DNA from: an uncultured Opitutaceae bacterium
GTDB taxonomy: Bacteria; Verrucomicrobiota; Verrucomicrobiia; Opitutales; Opitutaceae
Assembly: GCA_903916755.1 (NCBI GenBank)
Contig: CAIWXW010000089.1
Span: 1 to 64,000 of the forward strand
Reading direction: 5' to 3'
Length of the DNA stretch: 64,000 bases
The notes under the pieces were generated by a model, which saw nothing but the letters and a program-made list of their open reading frames with translations, had not been told where the DNA came from and did no database searches. The translations under genes and the position numbers were made by a program. The stretch's first letter is position 1. Every line of letters begins with the position of its first letter. This document shows, in pieces, positions 52,606 through 60,335 of the stretch.

Positions 52606-53364
52606 ATGAAGCTGATCTCCTGGAACGTCAACGGCGTGCGCTCGGCCCTGAAGAAAGGGCTGCTGGAGTATGTCGAGGCCTCGGGGGCCGACGTGGTCTG
52701 CCTGCAGGAAACCAAGGCCCATCCGGGTGACGTCCAGCACGTGATCTGGCCCGGCTACGAGGCGATCTGGAACAGCGCCGAGAAGAAGGGCTACAGCGGC
52801 ACCGCCCTGCTGGTGCGCCGGCAGCCGAAGAGCGTCTTGCGCGGCATCGGGGCGGCCGACCACGACCGCGAGGGCCGCGTCCTGGGCGCCGAGTTTCCCG
52901 ACTTCTGGCTGGTCAACGTCTACCAGCCGAATTCCCAGCGCGGGCTCACGCGGCACGCCTACCGGACGGGTGAATGGGATCCCGCCTTTCTTTCGTTCCT
53001 GCGGAAGCTGGAGAAAAAGGGGAAGCCGGTGGTCTTCTGCGGCGACCTGAATGTCGCCCACACCGAGATCGACCTGGCCAACCCGAAGACCAACCGGCGC
53101 AACGCGGGGTTCACCGACGAGGAGCGCGCCAACTACACGACGCTGCTCCAGCGCGGCTTCGTCGACACCTTCCGGGAATTCGAGAAGGGGCCGGGCCACT
53201 ACACCTGGTGGAGTCTGATGGCGGATTGCCGCGCGCGGAACATCGGGTGGCGCGTCGACTACTTCACGGCCAGCGAGAAGCTGCGGCCGGCCCTGAAGCG
53301 CGCCTGGATCAGTCCGGAGGTCAGGGGGAGCGACCACTGCCCGGTCGGCCTCGAACTCGCATGA
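52606..53364 (+). CDS. xth: Exonuclease III (apurinic/apyrimidinic endonuclease)
   Basis: Base-excision repair nuclease that cuts at abasic sites and degrades one strand 3'-5'. The 252 residues show the full active-site set: SWNVNG (N7), LQETK (E35), VYQPNSQ, the GDLNVAH Asp/Asn pair, GWRVDYF and the terminal SDHCPV Asp/His. Length matches the ExoA/Xth family. The gene overlaps the CinA-like amidase gene by four bases (ATGA), so both are probably expressed together. Confidence 0.96.
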   Translation: MKLISWNVNGVRSALKKGLLEYVEASGADVVCLQETKAHPGDVQHVIWPGYEAIWNSAEKKGYSGTALLVRRQPKSVLRGIGAADHDREGRVLGAEFPDFWLVNVYQPNSQRGLTRHAYRTGEWDPAFLSFLRKLEKKGKPVVFCGDLNVAHTEIDLANPKTNRRNAGFTDEERANYTTLLQRGFVDTFREFEKGPGHYTWWSLMADCRARNIGWRVDYFTASEKLRPALKRAWISPEVRGSDHCPVGLELA

Positions 53365-53864
53365 CCGCCACCCTGGCCGAGCTGAAGGCGCTCATGCTGC
53401 TCGAGCCGAGGCTTTCGGTCGCCACGGCGGAAAGCCTGACCAGTGGCCGCGTGCAGGCGCTGATTGGCGCCATTTCCGGCGCGTCGGAGTTCTTTCGGGG
53501 CGGGCTGACCGCCTACTCGCTCGAGGAAAAGGTGAAGCTCCTCGGGGTCGACCGCGCGGCGGCCGCGGCGGTCAATTGCGTTTCCGCGGCGGTGGCCGAG
53601 CAAATGGCCGCCGGCGCCTGCCGGCTCTTTGCGGCGGACCTGGCCGTGGCGACCACGGGCTATGCCGAACCCAGCCCGGCGGCCGGGGTGGCGGTGCCTT
53701 TTGCGCACTGGGCGGTGGCCCACCGGCCGGCCAGCGGCCCCCTGGCGCTTTGCAGCGGGCGCGTCGAATGCCCGTCGCGGGATCGCCAGGCCGTGCAGCA
53801 AACGGTCGCGGAAGTCGCCGTCCGCGCCCTGCTGGCGGTCGTGACGGAAATCCGCTCCCGCTGA
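53361..53864 (+). CDS. CinA C-terminal-type nicotinamide-nucleotide amidase (PncC-like)
   Basis: Hydrolyses nicotinamide mononucleotide to the acid form in NAD recycling. The ATG at 53361 gives 167 residues, the size of stand-alone CinA C-terminal proteins. TAESLTSGRVQALIGAISGAS includes the conserved Ser and the Thr/Ser/Gly loop, FFRGGLTAYSLEEKVKLLGV follows, and ATTGYAEPS matches the family TG-A motif. There is no N-terminal molybdopterin-like domain, so it is not full-length CinA. It is convergent with the SYLF gene, ten bases apart. Confidence 0.9.
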   Translation: MTATLAELKALMLLEPRLSVATAESLTSGRVQALIGAISGASEFFRGGLTAYSLEEKVKLLGVDRAAAAAVNCVSAAVAEQMAAGACRLFAADLAVATTGYAEPSPAAGVAVPFAHWAVAHRPASGPLALCSGRVECPSRDRQAVQQTVAEVAVRALLAVVTEIRSR

Positions 53865-53874
53865 GCCGGGACGC

Positions 53875-54555
53875 TTAGGGCGCCAGCCGCTGCAGGTAGT
53901 GCATGAGCGGCAGCACTTCCGACGGCGCCGCGAACCAGTTGCTGTAGAGCAGCTCGGGCAGCGTCTCGGTGGTGTTGTAGAGCGCGAAATTCGCCACGTC
54001 GTTGCGCACGACATACCCGGCCTTGAGGGTCGCGCCGGCGAAGAGCCCGGTCGCCTTGGTGTAGACGAGCAGCGGCGCCTTCGCGATCACGCCATTGTCC
54101 TTCTCCACGCCGGCCCCGCTCGGGCCCGCCACGGCCTTGGCATCGACGCCCGCGCTGAACCGCTGGTTGAAGAGCAGGCGCGGGGTGTGGTCGTCGGTGA
54201 TGACGTAGATCGTCTCGACGGACTTGGCGCCGAGCTGCAGGCCGATGCTGGCCTCGCTGGCGGCGAGCAGGACCGGCACGCTCCAGTGGCCATCCGCCTG
54301 CTTGACCATGATGACGGCGTAGCCGTCCTTGATGCCGAAGAGGAAGCCCGCCTTGAACTGGTTCACGATCATGATCGCGCGGGCCTGCTGCCAGACCGGC
54401 GCCGGGATGGTCGTGGCCGGATCGCTCATGAACTCCTGCAGGATCGCCTCGCACGATTCGACGTGGCTCACGGCCTCCGCCCGCTCATCGCGGGCCGCCC
54501 TGGCCCCGGCGGCCACAAAGAGGCCCAGAAAAGAAAACACGAGGAATTGCTTCAT
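53875..54555 (-). CDS. Exported SYLF-domain (Ysc84-type) lipid-binding protein
   Basis: The ATG at 54555 gives 226 residues with a signal peptide (FLVFSFLGLFVAAGARA). The mature protein is one SYLF domain: helical start (HVESCEAILQEFMSD), then ARAIMIVNQFKAGFLFGIKDGYAVIMV, LGAKSVETIYVITDD and a GAGVEKDN loop, ending in a helical tail with LYSNWFAAPSEVLPLM. SYLF proteins bind phosphoinositides in eukaryotes; bacterial versions are exported and poorly understood. The upstream extension in the ORF track is not conserved. The ATG follows a pyrimidine-rich leader. Confidence 0.86.
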   Translation of the reverse strand: MKQFLVFSFLGLFVAAGARAARDERAEAVSHVESCEAILQEFMSDPATTIPAPVWQQARAIMIVNQFKAGFLFGIKDGYAVIMVKQADGHWSVPVLLAASEASIGLQLGAKSVETIYVITDDHTPRLLFNQRFSAGVDAKAVAGPSGAGVEKDNGVIAKAPLLVYTKATGLFAGATLKAGYVVRNDVANFALYNTTETLPELLYSNWFAAPSEVLPLMHYLQRLAP

Positions 54556-54676
54556 GATTGGAGGAAAGGATGGCATGGCGCAGAGGACTTGGAAAGTGCG
54601 GAATGCGTTGAGTTCCGGCTTATTGCCGGGCTTTCCATCGGGCCCGAGCCGGCGCCGGCATCGGGGGGGCGGTGGC

Positions 54677-56443
54677 TCAGGGCCGGAGTTCCGCCGACAG
54701 GTCCAGCCGTTCAAACCGCTGGCCCAGCCACCAGATGCCGCAGAGCAGTTCGAAGCCGATGATCACGAGGGCGGCGACCGTGGCGACCAAGACGGCCCCG
54801 ACCGGCCCGATCAGCCAGGCGGTGGCGAAGATCAGGACGGGCACCGCCAGGACCGAAGGCAGCAGCAATATCACGACGGAAATCAGCTGCCCGAACGTGA
54901 AGATCATCCGCTGGCCGATCGTGTCGATCCCGCCCCGGCTGCGCGTGGCCTGATGCCAGGCGGGAAACAGCAGCATCATGGCATTGGGCACCAGCAGCTC
55001 CAGCGCGCAGACCGGCGGCACCAGGCAGGCGGCGCCGAGGGTGGCGGCGAGGCGGGCCGGCCCGGGAATGTCGCCGACATGGCTGGCGGAAAAGCCCCAC
55101 GAGGCGGCGAGCAGCAGCACCCAGAGGAGCCCGGAAAGGATTGCGATCGGCGCCAGCATCTCGCCCAGGACCACCTGCCAGCCGGGAAGGGGATAGGTCT
55201 TCAGCAGGTCCACGTTGGCCAGGTCGCTCCGCAGGTCCTGCCGCGCCAGCTGGGGACCCAGCAGCAGCACATAGGCGCCGAGGATGCTGCTGCCCCCCGC
55301 CACAATGATGCCGAGCGGATTGATGCCGCTGTGGCGCGCACTGCCAGTGAGGAGCACGCTGAAGACGGCGACCACCGGCAAGACCGCCATGCCCACAAAA
55401 AAGAGGAAGCGCCAGTTGACCGCGCCCGAGACCGAAAAGAGGTTCTTCCAGAGGAACGCCCCCTCGGGCCGCCCCTGGGGCGACAGGCGAAATGGCTCGC
55501 GGCGCGGTCGCAGCGAGACCGAAGCGAACGGGCTCGCGCCGGCCTGGAGGGCGGCGACCCGCTGGGCGCGCTTCTCCGCCAGTGAGATCGAGCCTTCCGC
55601 AAACGAGACATCGAGCCGCACGATCCAGGCGTAGTGGGCGGCGAGGATGAGCAGGGCCGGAGGCAGGGCCGCCCCGAACGCGCGTCCACCCTCGGCCAGG
55701 AAGGGCCCGGCCGCCAGGCGAAAGGGGAGCAGGAGCCAGCTCGGCGGCCCGGAATTGACGAGCCGGTTCAGGAAGGAAGCCCAGACCTGCAGGGTGGCGG
55801 CGCCCGCCGGCGCCGGCCAGACCGGCGCTGCCCGCCACAGGGCGGCGCCGACCGCCGCGACGAAGAGCGCCACGATTCCGGCGGCGAGGATCCGCCGGGA
55901 GGCGAGGTCGTCCCCGCGTTCGCGGTGGCGGGCGAATATGAGATTGGCCGCGGTGCGATGGAATTCGGCGGTCGCGAGCAGGATCCACCAGCCGGCGACG
56001 TGTTGGAGCATGGCGGCCGCGGTGAACGGCGGCCGCCCCCAGAAGAGCGCCAGGAGGAGGGAGGAGAACAGGAGCTTCATCTGCGTTCCCGCCAGGCTGA
56101 AATGCACCAGCTCGCGGCGGGTCAGCGGCGCGGGAAAGAGGAAGGCGATCTCGGCGGGCGCGAAGCGCAGGCCGCCCTTGGCGGACGGAAAGATCCAGGC
56201 CGCGGCGGCGTAGCCGATGCTGAGGACCAGGATTAAGACGGAGCCGCCGAGGACAAAGGGATTGCCGCCGCGTCCGCCGAACGCGTTATGGGCGGCGGTC
56301 AGCCGGCGGAAGACGAAATAGTAGAAGTAAAAGACCGTGCCGATGGCGCCGATCAGGTACTTGGGCTCCCGCAGGCGGCGCGTGCGGGAGAGCAGCAGGT
56401 TCTGCAGCGACCGCACCCGCAGATAGAGCAGGGCCCCGAGCAT
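54677..56443 (-). CDS. ABC-2-type exporter membrane protein
   Basis: A 588-residue integral-membrane protein with about a dozen hydrophobic stretches (for example FVLGGSVLILVLSIGYAAAAW and FVGMAVLPVVAVFSVLL) and a cytosolic-type loop around residues 255-310. Together with the ATPase gene just upstream (six bases apart on the minus strand) it forms a complete ABC exporter. The domain resembles large uncharacterised ABC exporter permeases rather than drug or polysaccharide transporters with known substrates. Substrate unknown. Confidence 0.83.
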   Translation of the reverse strand: MLGALLYLRVRSLQNLLLSRTRRLREPKYLIGAIGTVFYFYYFVFRRLTAAHNAFGGRGGNPFVLGGSVLILVLSIGYAAAAWIFPSAKGGLRFAPAEIAFLFPAPLTRRELVHFSLAGTQMKLLFSSLLLALFWGRPPFTAAAMLQHVAGWWILLATAEFHRTAANLIFARHRERGDDLASRRILAAGIVALFVAAVGAALWRAAPVWPAPAGAATLQVWASFLNRLVNSGPPSWLLLPFRLAAGPFLAEGGRAFGAALPPALLILAAHYAWIVRLDVSFAEGSISLAEKRAQRVAALQAGASPFASVSLRPRREPFRLSPQGRPEGAFLWKNLFSVSGAVNWRFLFFVGMAVLPVVAVFSVLLTGSARHSGINPLGIIVAGGSSILGAYVLLLGPQLARQDLRSDLANVDLLKTYPLPGWQVVLGEMLAPIAILSGLLWVLLLAASWGFSASHVGDIPGPARLAATLGAACLVPPVCALELLVPNAMMLLFPAWHQATRSRGGIDTIGQRMIFTFGQLISVVILLLPSVLAVPVLIFATAWLIGPVGAVLVATVAALVIIGFELLCGIWWLGQRFERLDLSAELRP

Positions 56444-56449
56444 CGCCGT

Positions 56450-57181
56450 TTAGGTCGCCGGCTCGCCGGTCGCGCGGATGAACACTTCCTCGAGGCTCAC
56501 GCCGGCCTCGCCGCGGCTGTAGCGCAGCGCCACCTCGGCGAGCGTGCCGTCGGCGATCTTGGCGCCCTGCTTCAGGATCAGGACGTGCGAGCAGATTTCC
56601 TCCAGCAGATGGAGGAGATGGGAGCTCAGCACGATGGCGGCGCCGGCCTGGGCGCGGCGCACGATCGAATCCTTCATCCGGCGGATGCCCAGCGGATCGA
56701 GCCCGGTCAGCGGCTCGTCGAAGAACATCACCTGCGGGCTGTGCAGCAGGCCGCAGGCGATCACAAGCTTCTGCTTCATCCCGCGAGAAAGTTCGCCCGG
56801 CAGCTTGTCCGCCTTGTCCGCGATCTCGAATTCCTCGAGCAGCGGCTCGCCGATGGACGCATGGTCCGCGACGCCGTAGATCCGGGCGATGAAGGCGAGG
56901 TGCTGGCGCACCGTCAGATAGTCGAAGAGCCGGGGCTCGTCGGGAAAGAAGGCGAGTTCGCGCTTGGCCGCGACGGGATCGATCGCGAGGTCATGGCCGG
57001 CGATGCTGACCTGGCCGCCGCTCGCGGGAATGATGCCGGCCAGACAGCGCAGCGTGGTGGTCTTGCCTGCGCCATTGGGCCCGACCAGACCGAGAACTTC
57101 GCCGGGCTGCACGGCGAACGACAGGTCCCTGACCGCGGTAAAATCGCCGTAGCGTTTCATAAGGCCTTGAACCGCAATCAT
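56450..57181 (-). CDS. ABC transporter ATP-binding protein
   Basis: ATPase of the ABC-2 exporter, 243 residues from the ATG at 57181. MIAVQGLMKRYGDFTAVRDLSF opens the fold, with Walker A GPNGAGKTT, the signature LSRGMKQKL (degenerate LSGGQ, usual in this export subfamily), Walker B VMFFDEPLTGLDPLG and switch His in LSSHLLH. The 20 extra residues of the ORF track lie in the intergenic region and are not conserved. It is divergent from the Spy-like gene; the 136 bases between hold both promoters. Confidence 0.92.
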   Translation of the reverse strand: MIAVQGLMKRYGDFTAVRDLSFAVQPGEVLGLVGPNGAGKTTTLRCLAGIIPASGGQVSIAGHDLAIDPVAAKRELAFFPDEPRLFDYLTVRQHLAFIARIYGVADHASIGEPLLEEFEIADKADKLPGELSRGMKQKLVIACGLLHSPQVMFFDEPLTGLDPLGIRRMKDSIVRRAQAGAAIVLSSHLLHLLEEICSHVLILKQGAKIADGTLAEVALRYSRGEAGVSLEEVFIRATGEPAT

Positions 57182-57317
57182 GCGGAGGAAGGTTAGACGC
57201 GGGCCGGCTGCCGCCGCAAGCCCGCTTCGGAAAAGTCGCACTGTTCGGATCGTTTCGTGTAACCGCCCGGTTCTCGGGGCGTCTCGTGGTTTGTTCCGCT
57301 TTCAGTCCCTCATCCCC

Positions 57318-57749
57318 ATGAAGCGCTATAGCCTCACTTGTCTCTCGTTCGCGACCGTGCTGCTGGGCTCCGTCTCCGCCCTGCGGGCCCAGGACGCCGC
57401 CGCCGTTCCCCCGCCGCCCCCGCCCGCTGCCGACCAGCCCGACGCGGGAACGCCGCCGCCCCGCCGCCCTAACGGCGCGCAGATGATGAAGAGGCTCAAG
57501 GAGCAGCTGAGTCTCACTGACGACCAGGTGCAGCAGATTGGCGACATCCTGAAGGCTCAGCGCCAGGCCGGCATGGCTCTGCGCCAGGACACGACCCTTT
57601 CTGACGACGACAAGCGCGCCAAAGCGATGGCGATGATGAAGGATACGCACGACAAGATACGCGCTCTCCTCACTGCCGATCAGCAGAAGATTTTTGACTC
57701 GATGCCGCCCATGCCGGGCCCCGGCCGCCGCCCGCCGCCGTCGAACTAA
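57318..57749 (+). CDS. Spy/CpxP-like periplasmic protein with Pro-rich arms
   Basis: A 143-residue exported protein: signal peptide (LTCLSFATVLLGSVSALRA), a Pro-rich arm (PPPPPPAADQP), then a helical core with two motifs resembling the LTxxQ signature of Spy/CpxP (LSLTDDQVQQI and LLTADQQKIF), and a second Pro/Arg arm (GPGRRPPPSN). Spy-type proteins are ATP-independent chaperones or stress sensors in the periplasm. The ATG follows a CT-rich leader. A strong terminator follows, so the gene is probably monocistronic. Confidence 0.8.
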   Translation: MKRYSLTCLSFATVLLGSVSALRAQDAAAVPPPPPPAADQPDAGTPPPRRPNGAQMMKRLKEQLSLTDDQVQQIGDILKAQRQAGMALRQDTTLSDDDKRAKAMAMMKDTHDKIRALLTADQQKIFDSMPPMPGPGRRPPPSN

Positions 57750-57773
57750 CACTTGTCAGGGGTTGGTGTGTGT

Positions 57774-57809
57774 GCCGCCGCGGTCAGCAGCCCGCGGCGG
57801 CCTTTTTTT
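57774..57809 (+). terminator. Rho-independent terminator after the Spy-like gene
   Basis: A 10-base stem (GCCGCCGCGG with CCGCGGCGGC) with an 8-base loop is followed by C and seven T. It lies 24 bases past the stop codon. Confidence 0.92.
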
Positions 57810-57865
57810 GCCCGCCGCCCAGGCGCCTGACGATCGGGCTCCGCCGCCGGGCCGGGGCAGCCTTA

Positions 57866-59497
57866 TCAGGCGATCGCTTTGTCCTGGCTCCCGCTGGGGG
57901 TGGCCAGGTTGCGCAGCTGAACAATCATGTCCGACAATGCCTCCCGGGGAGGATTGGTCATTAGGCTGAACTGGATCCAGTTGCGCGCGATGAGGTAGCC
58001 GCTGCGATGGCTGGTGTGGAACCCGCGGTTTTCGAGGGCTGCGCCGACATCGGAGGAGCGGATGGTCGCGGGTAGCGCGACCGTCACGATGATCGGAGAG
58101 GCATGGGTCTCGTCCGCCTTGAGGGTCAGGCCGGCGGAGCGCAGTTCCGTCCGGAACCAGGCGGCCAGGGTGCCGTCTCCGCAGCGGCCGATCGGCAGGC
58201 GCTCGACTTCGGCGAGGGCGACATCCAGGGCTGCGACCAGATTCGAGGAATGGGTGAAGGGAACGCCGTCGGACGAGGCCCAGAGCCCGAGGTCCAGGTA
58301 GCGAGGGAGGTCGGGACGGCCCACCGGGGTCTCCGCGTGGAAAACCAGGCCCAGGCCGGGCAGCCCGGCGATGGCCTTGCCGCTGGAGCCGGTCGCCAGG
58401 AAGACGCCGCTCAGGTCGACCGGCACGGCGCCAATCGAGCTGATGCAGTCGAGACAAAGCTTGGTTCGGTGCTCCTGGACGAGACGCTTCACCTCCGTGA
58501 GGTCATGGAGCACGCCGGTGGAGGTTTCGTGATGGACCATCCAGAGCCAGGCGGGGGATTTTACCTGGGCGAAGGCTTCCTTGTAGTCGGCGGAGGAGGG
58601 GACGGCACCCCAGGGCAGCCGGGCCCAGTGGAATTCCAGCCCGGCGCGGCGGGCGTGGTCCGCCAGCCGTTCGCCGAACTCGCCGCTTGAGACCACGATG
58701 CCCGGCCGGCCAAGGGCGGCGAGCTGCGCGGCGACCACGTCGTTGGCGAGTGAACCGCTGCCCACCAGGATCTGGACGTCGTTGGCCTGGGTCAGCGCGG
58801 CCAGCCGGCGGCGGACGGTCGCGATCTGGTCCACAAATTCCGGGGTGCGATGGGAAACGGTCGGACGGCCAAAGGCCGCCAGGACGCCCGGGCTCACGGC
58901 GACGGGGCCGGGCAGAAGGTTGAGGGGCGAGAGCGGGGCCTCGCTGGCCAGGCTCTGCATCCCCCGCCGGGAATCGATGACCCGGAGAAAACTCTCAAGC
59001 GTGGCCATCATCGGCTGATAGGGGGCCTCGGGGGTGCCGACGCGGGGCCCGAACGACTCGAAGCCCAGGGCGCGATAGAGGGACATGCGGCGGACGGCTC
59101 CGGAGATGATGCCGAGGTCGTCGCCACGGGCCAGGCAGTGGCGGGCGATGAAATGCAGCAGCTGGGCGGCGACCGGACCGTTCCGATAGGCTGGCAGGAC
59201 GGCGAACAGGCGGATTTCGACCGGGCGCAGGCCGGCCGGCAGCCAGCGGTCGAGGTCGGGAAGCTTGGCGTCGAGCGAGAAGGGCCGGCGGCGCCGGACG
59301 GCCATCATGGCGATGACCTTTCCGTCCCGCACGCCAATCAGGTAAACGTTCTCGGCGTGGAATTTATCGACCAGCCGGCCCTCGGGGTTGGGGGCATGCT
59401 GGGGAATTTCGCCCACGAAGGTCTGATAGTTGAGCCGATGAATCTGCTCAAACTCGTCCGCGGTCGTAGCAATTTTGAATACGGTACTTGGCTCCAT
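57866..59497 (-). CDS. GNAT-type acyltransferase fused to a class V aminotransferase
   Basis: A 543-residue two-domain protein. Residues about 5-165 form a GNAT/N-acyl-synthase-like domain (NYQTFVGEIPQHAP, FHAENVYLIGVRDGKVIAMMAVR, EIRLFAVLPAYRNG, LYRALGFESFGP). Residues about 190-530 form a class V PLP aminotransferase (NLLPGPVAVSP, SGEFGERLADHARRAG, the LCLDCISSIGAVP Asp, and the PLP Lys K374 in ATGSSGKAIAG), close to alanine/serine-glyoxylate or 2-aminoethylphosphonate aminotransferases. The fusion could transaminate a keto substrate and acylate the new amine; that is inference. It follows a PlsY-like gene by 20 bases on the same strand. Confidence 0.85.
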   Translation of the reverse strand: MEPSTVFKIATTADEFEQIHRLNYQTFVGEIPQHAPNPEGRLVDKFHAENVYLIGVRDGKVIAMMAVRRRRPFSLDAKLPDLDRWLPAGLRPVEIRLFAVLPAYRNGPVAAQLLHFIARHCLARGDDLGIISGAVRRMSLYRALGFESFGPRVGTPEAPYQPMMATLESFLRVIDSRRGMQSLASEAPLSPLNLLPGPVAVSPGVLAAFGRPTVSHRTPEFVDQIATVRRRLAALTQANDVQILVGSGSLANDVVAAQLAALGRPGIVVSSGEFGERLADHARRAGLEFHWARLPWGAVPSSADYKEAFAQVKSPAWLWMVHHETSTGVLHDLTEVKRLVQEHRTKLCLDCISSIGAVPVDLSGVFLATGSSGKAIAGLPGLGLVFHAETPVGRPDLPRYLDLGLWASSDGVPFTHSSNLVAALDVALAEVERLPIGRCGDGTLAAWFRTELRSAGLTLKADETHASPIIVTVALPATIRSSDVGAALENRGFHTSHRSGYLIARNWIQFSLMTNPPREALSDMIVQLRNLATPSGSQDKAIA

Positions 59498-59517
59498 GAC
59501 AGGGTTTTATTGAGGAG

Positions 59518-60102
59518 TCAGGGCTTCAAGTATTTGGATAAATAGCTCCGGTGTGCAAGCAGAACAATCACTGCCGCAAACAAATAGGCAATGCGGTCAT
59601 TCCGCGCCGGCAAGACCCACCACATCAATATCATGCTGATGGCAAAGGCAGACGCGCCGGCCAGAAAACGGTTGCGGGCGGCCAAGCCGATCCCGATGCC
59701 CAGAACCGCCGGTATCACGGCGACCTGCCACTGGAGGGCCCAGGCCCCGCCGAGGAGCGGCCCACCCCCGCGACCGCCCCGGAAACCGAGCCAAACCGGC
59801 CAGATGTGGCCGGCGATGACGGCCGGGAGCGCGAGAGCGGCCCAAGGCGCCCCGCCGGAGAGGTGCCGAACCGCGTAAACCGCCACCGCCCCCTTGGTGG
59901 CGTCCAAAAAGAGCACAAAAATGAACCCGCGGGCACCGAGGACACGGCCGACGTTGGTCGCCCCCGTGGCGCCGCTGCCATGCTGGCGGATGTCGCCGCC
60001 GCCGGCCCGCCGCACCAGCAACCAGCCGGGCGACACCCCGCCGAGCGCGTAGGCGGCGAGCAGCAGCAAAGGCAGAACCCAAAAAGGAGAAGGGGTGCTC
60101 AA
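59518..60102 (-). CDS. Divergent PlsY-like glycerol-3-phosphate acyltransferase
   Basis: Membrane acyltransferase family that moves an acyl group from acyl-phosphate to glycerol-3-phosphate. The TTG at 60102 (or 60108) gives 194-196 residues with about five to six helices. PlsY motif 1 is preserved (HGSGATGATNVGRVLG). The glycine-rich motif 2 is altered: GHIWPVWLGFRGGRGGGPLLG has Arg for the usual Lys and lacks the GVAT element. The last helix ends YLSKYLKP. The ORF upstream of the TTG is not conserved-looking. Encoded just before the GNAT-aminotransferase gene, it may be a specialised paralog rather than the housekeeping PlsY. Confidence 0.78.
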   Translation of the reverse strand: MSTPSPFWVLPLLLLAAYALGGVSPGWLLVRRAGGGDIRQHGSGATGATNVGRVLGARGFIFVLFLDATKGAVAVYAVRHLSGGAPWAALALPAVIAGHIWPVWLGFRGGRGGGPLLGGAWALQWQVAVIPAVLGIGIGLAARNRFLAGASAFAISMILMWWVLPARNDRIAYLFAAVIVLLAHRSYLSKYLKP

Positions 60103-60335
60103 ATACAAGCTATGGGGGTTTGGAGGGCGTCGGGCGGAAGTCAAAAACGGAATCCAGCGCAAGTTGCCCGGACAGGTGTGTCCAGGATTGTCAGGCGACG
60201 GGGAATCTGCGTGGCTGCCTTTTCGTCTCGCTGGCCGACGAAGCCCGGACTTTTTTCCGTTGGTTTTCGTCTTTTCCAACCCCTGCCCGTTTCTTCCTTC
60301 GACGGATCAATCATCGAATAGCCTGACTCGCCCTC

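Noticed and set aside
60103-60335. Small gene or regulatory RNA in the longest intergenic gap
   Set aside because: Frames here are either extensions of neighbouring genes or short without motifs; no clear -35/-10 pair or terminator hairpin was found.
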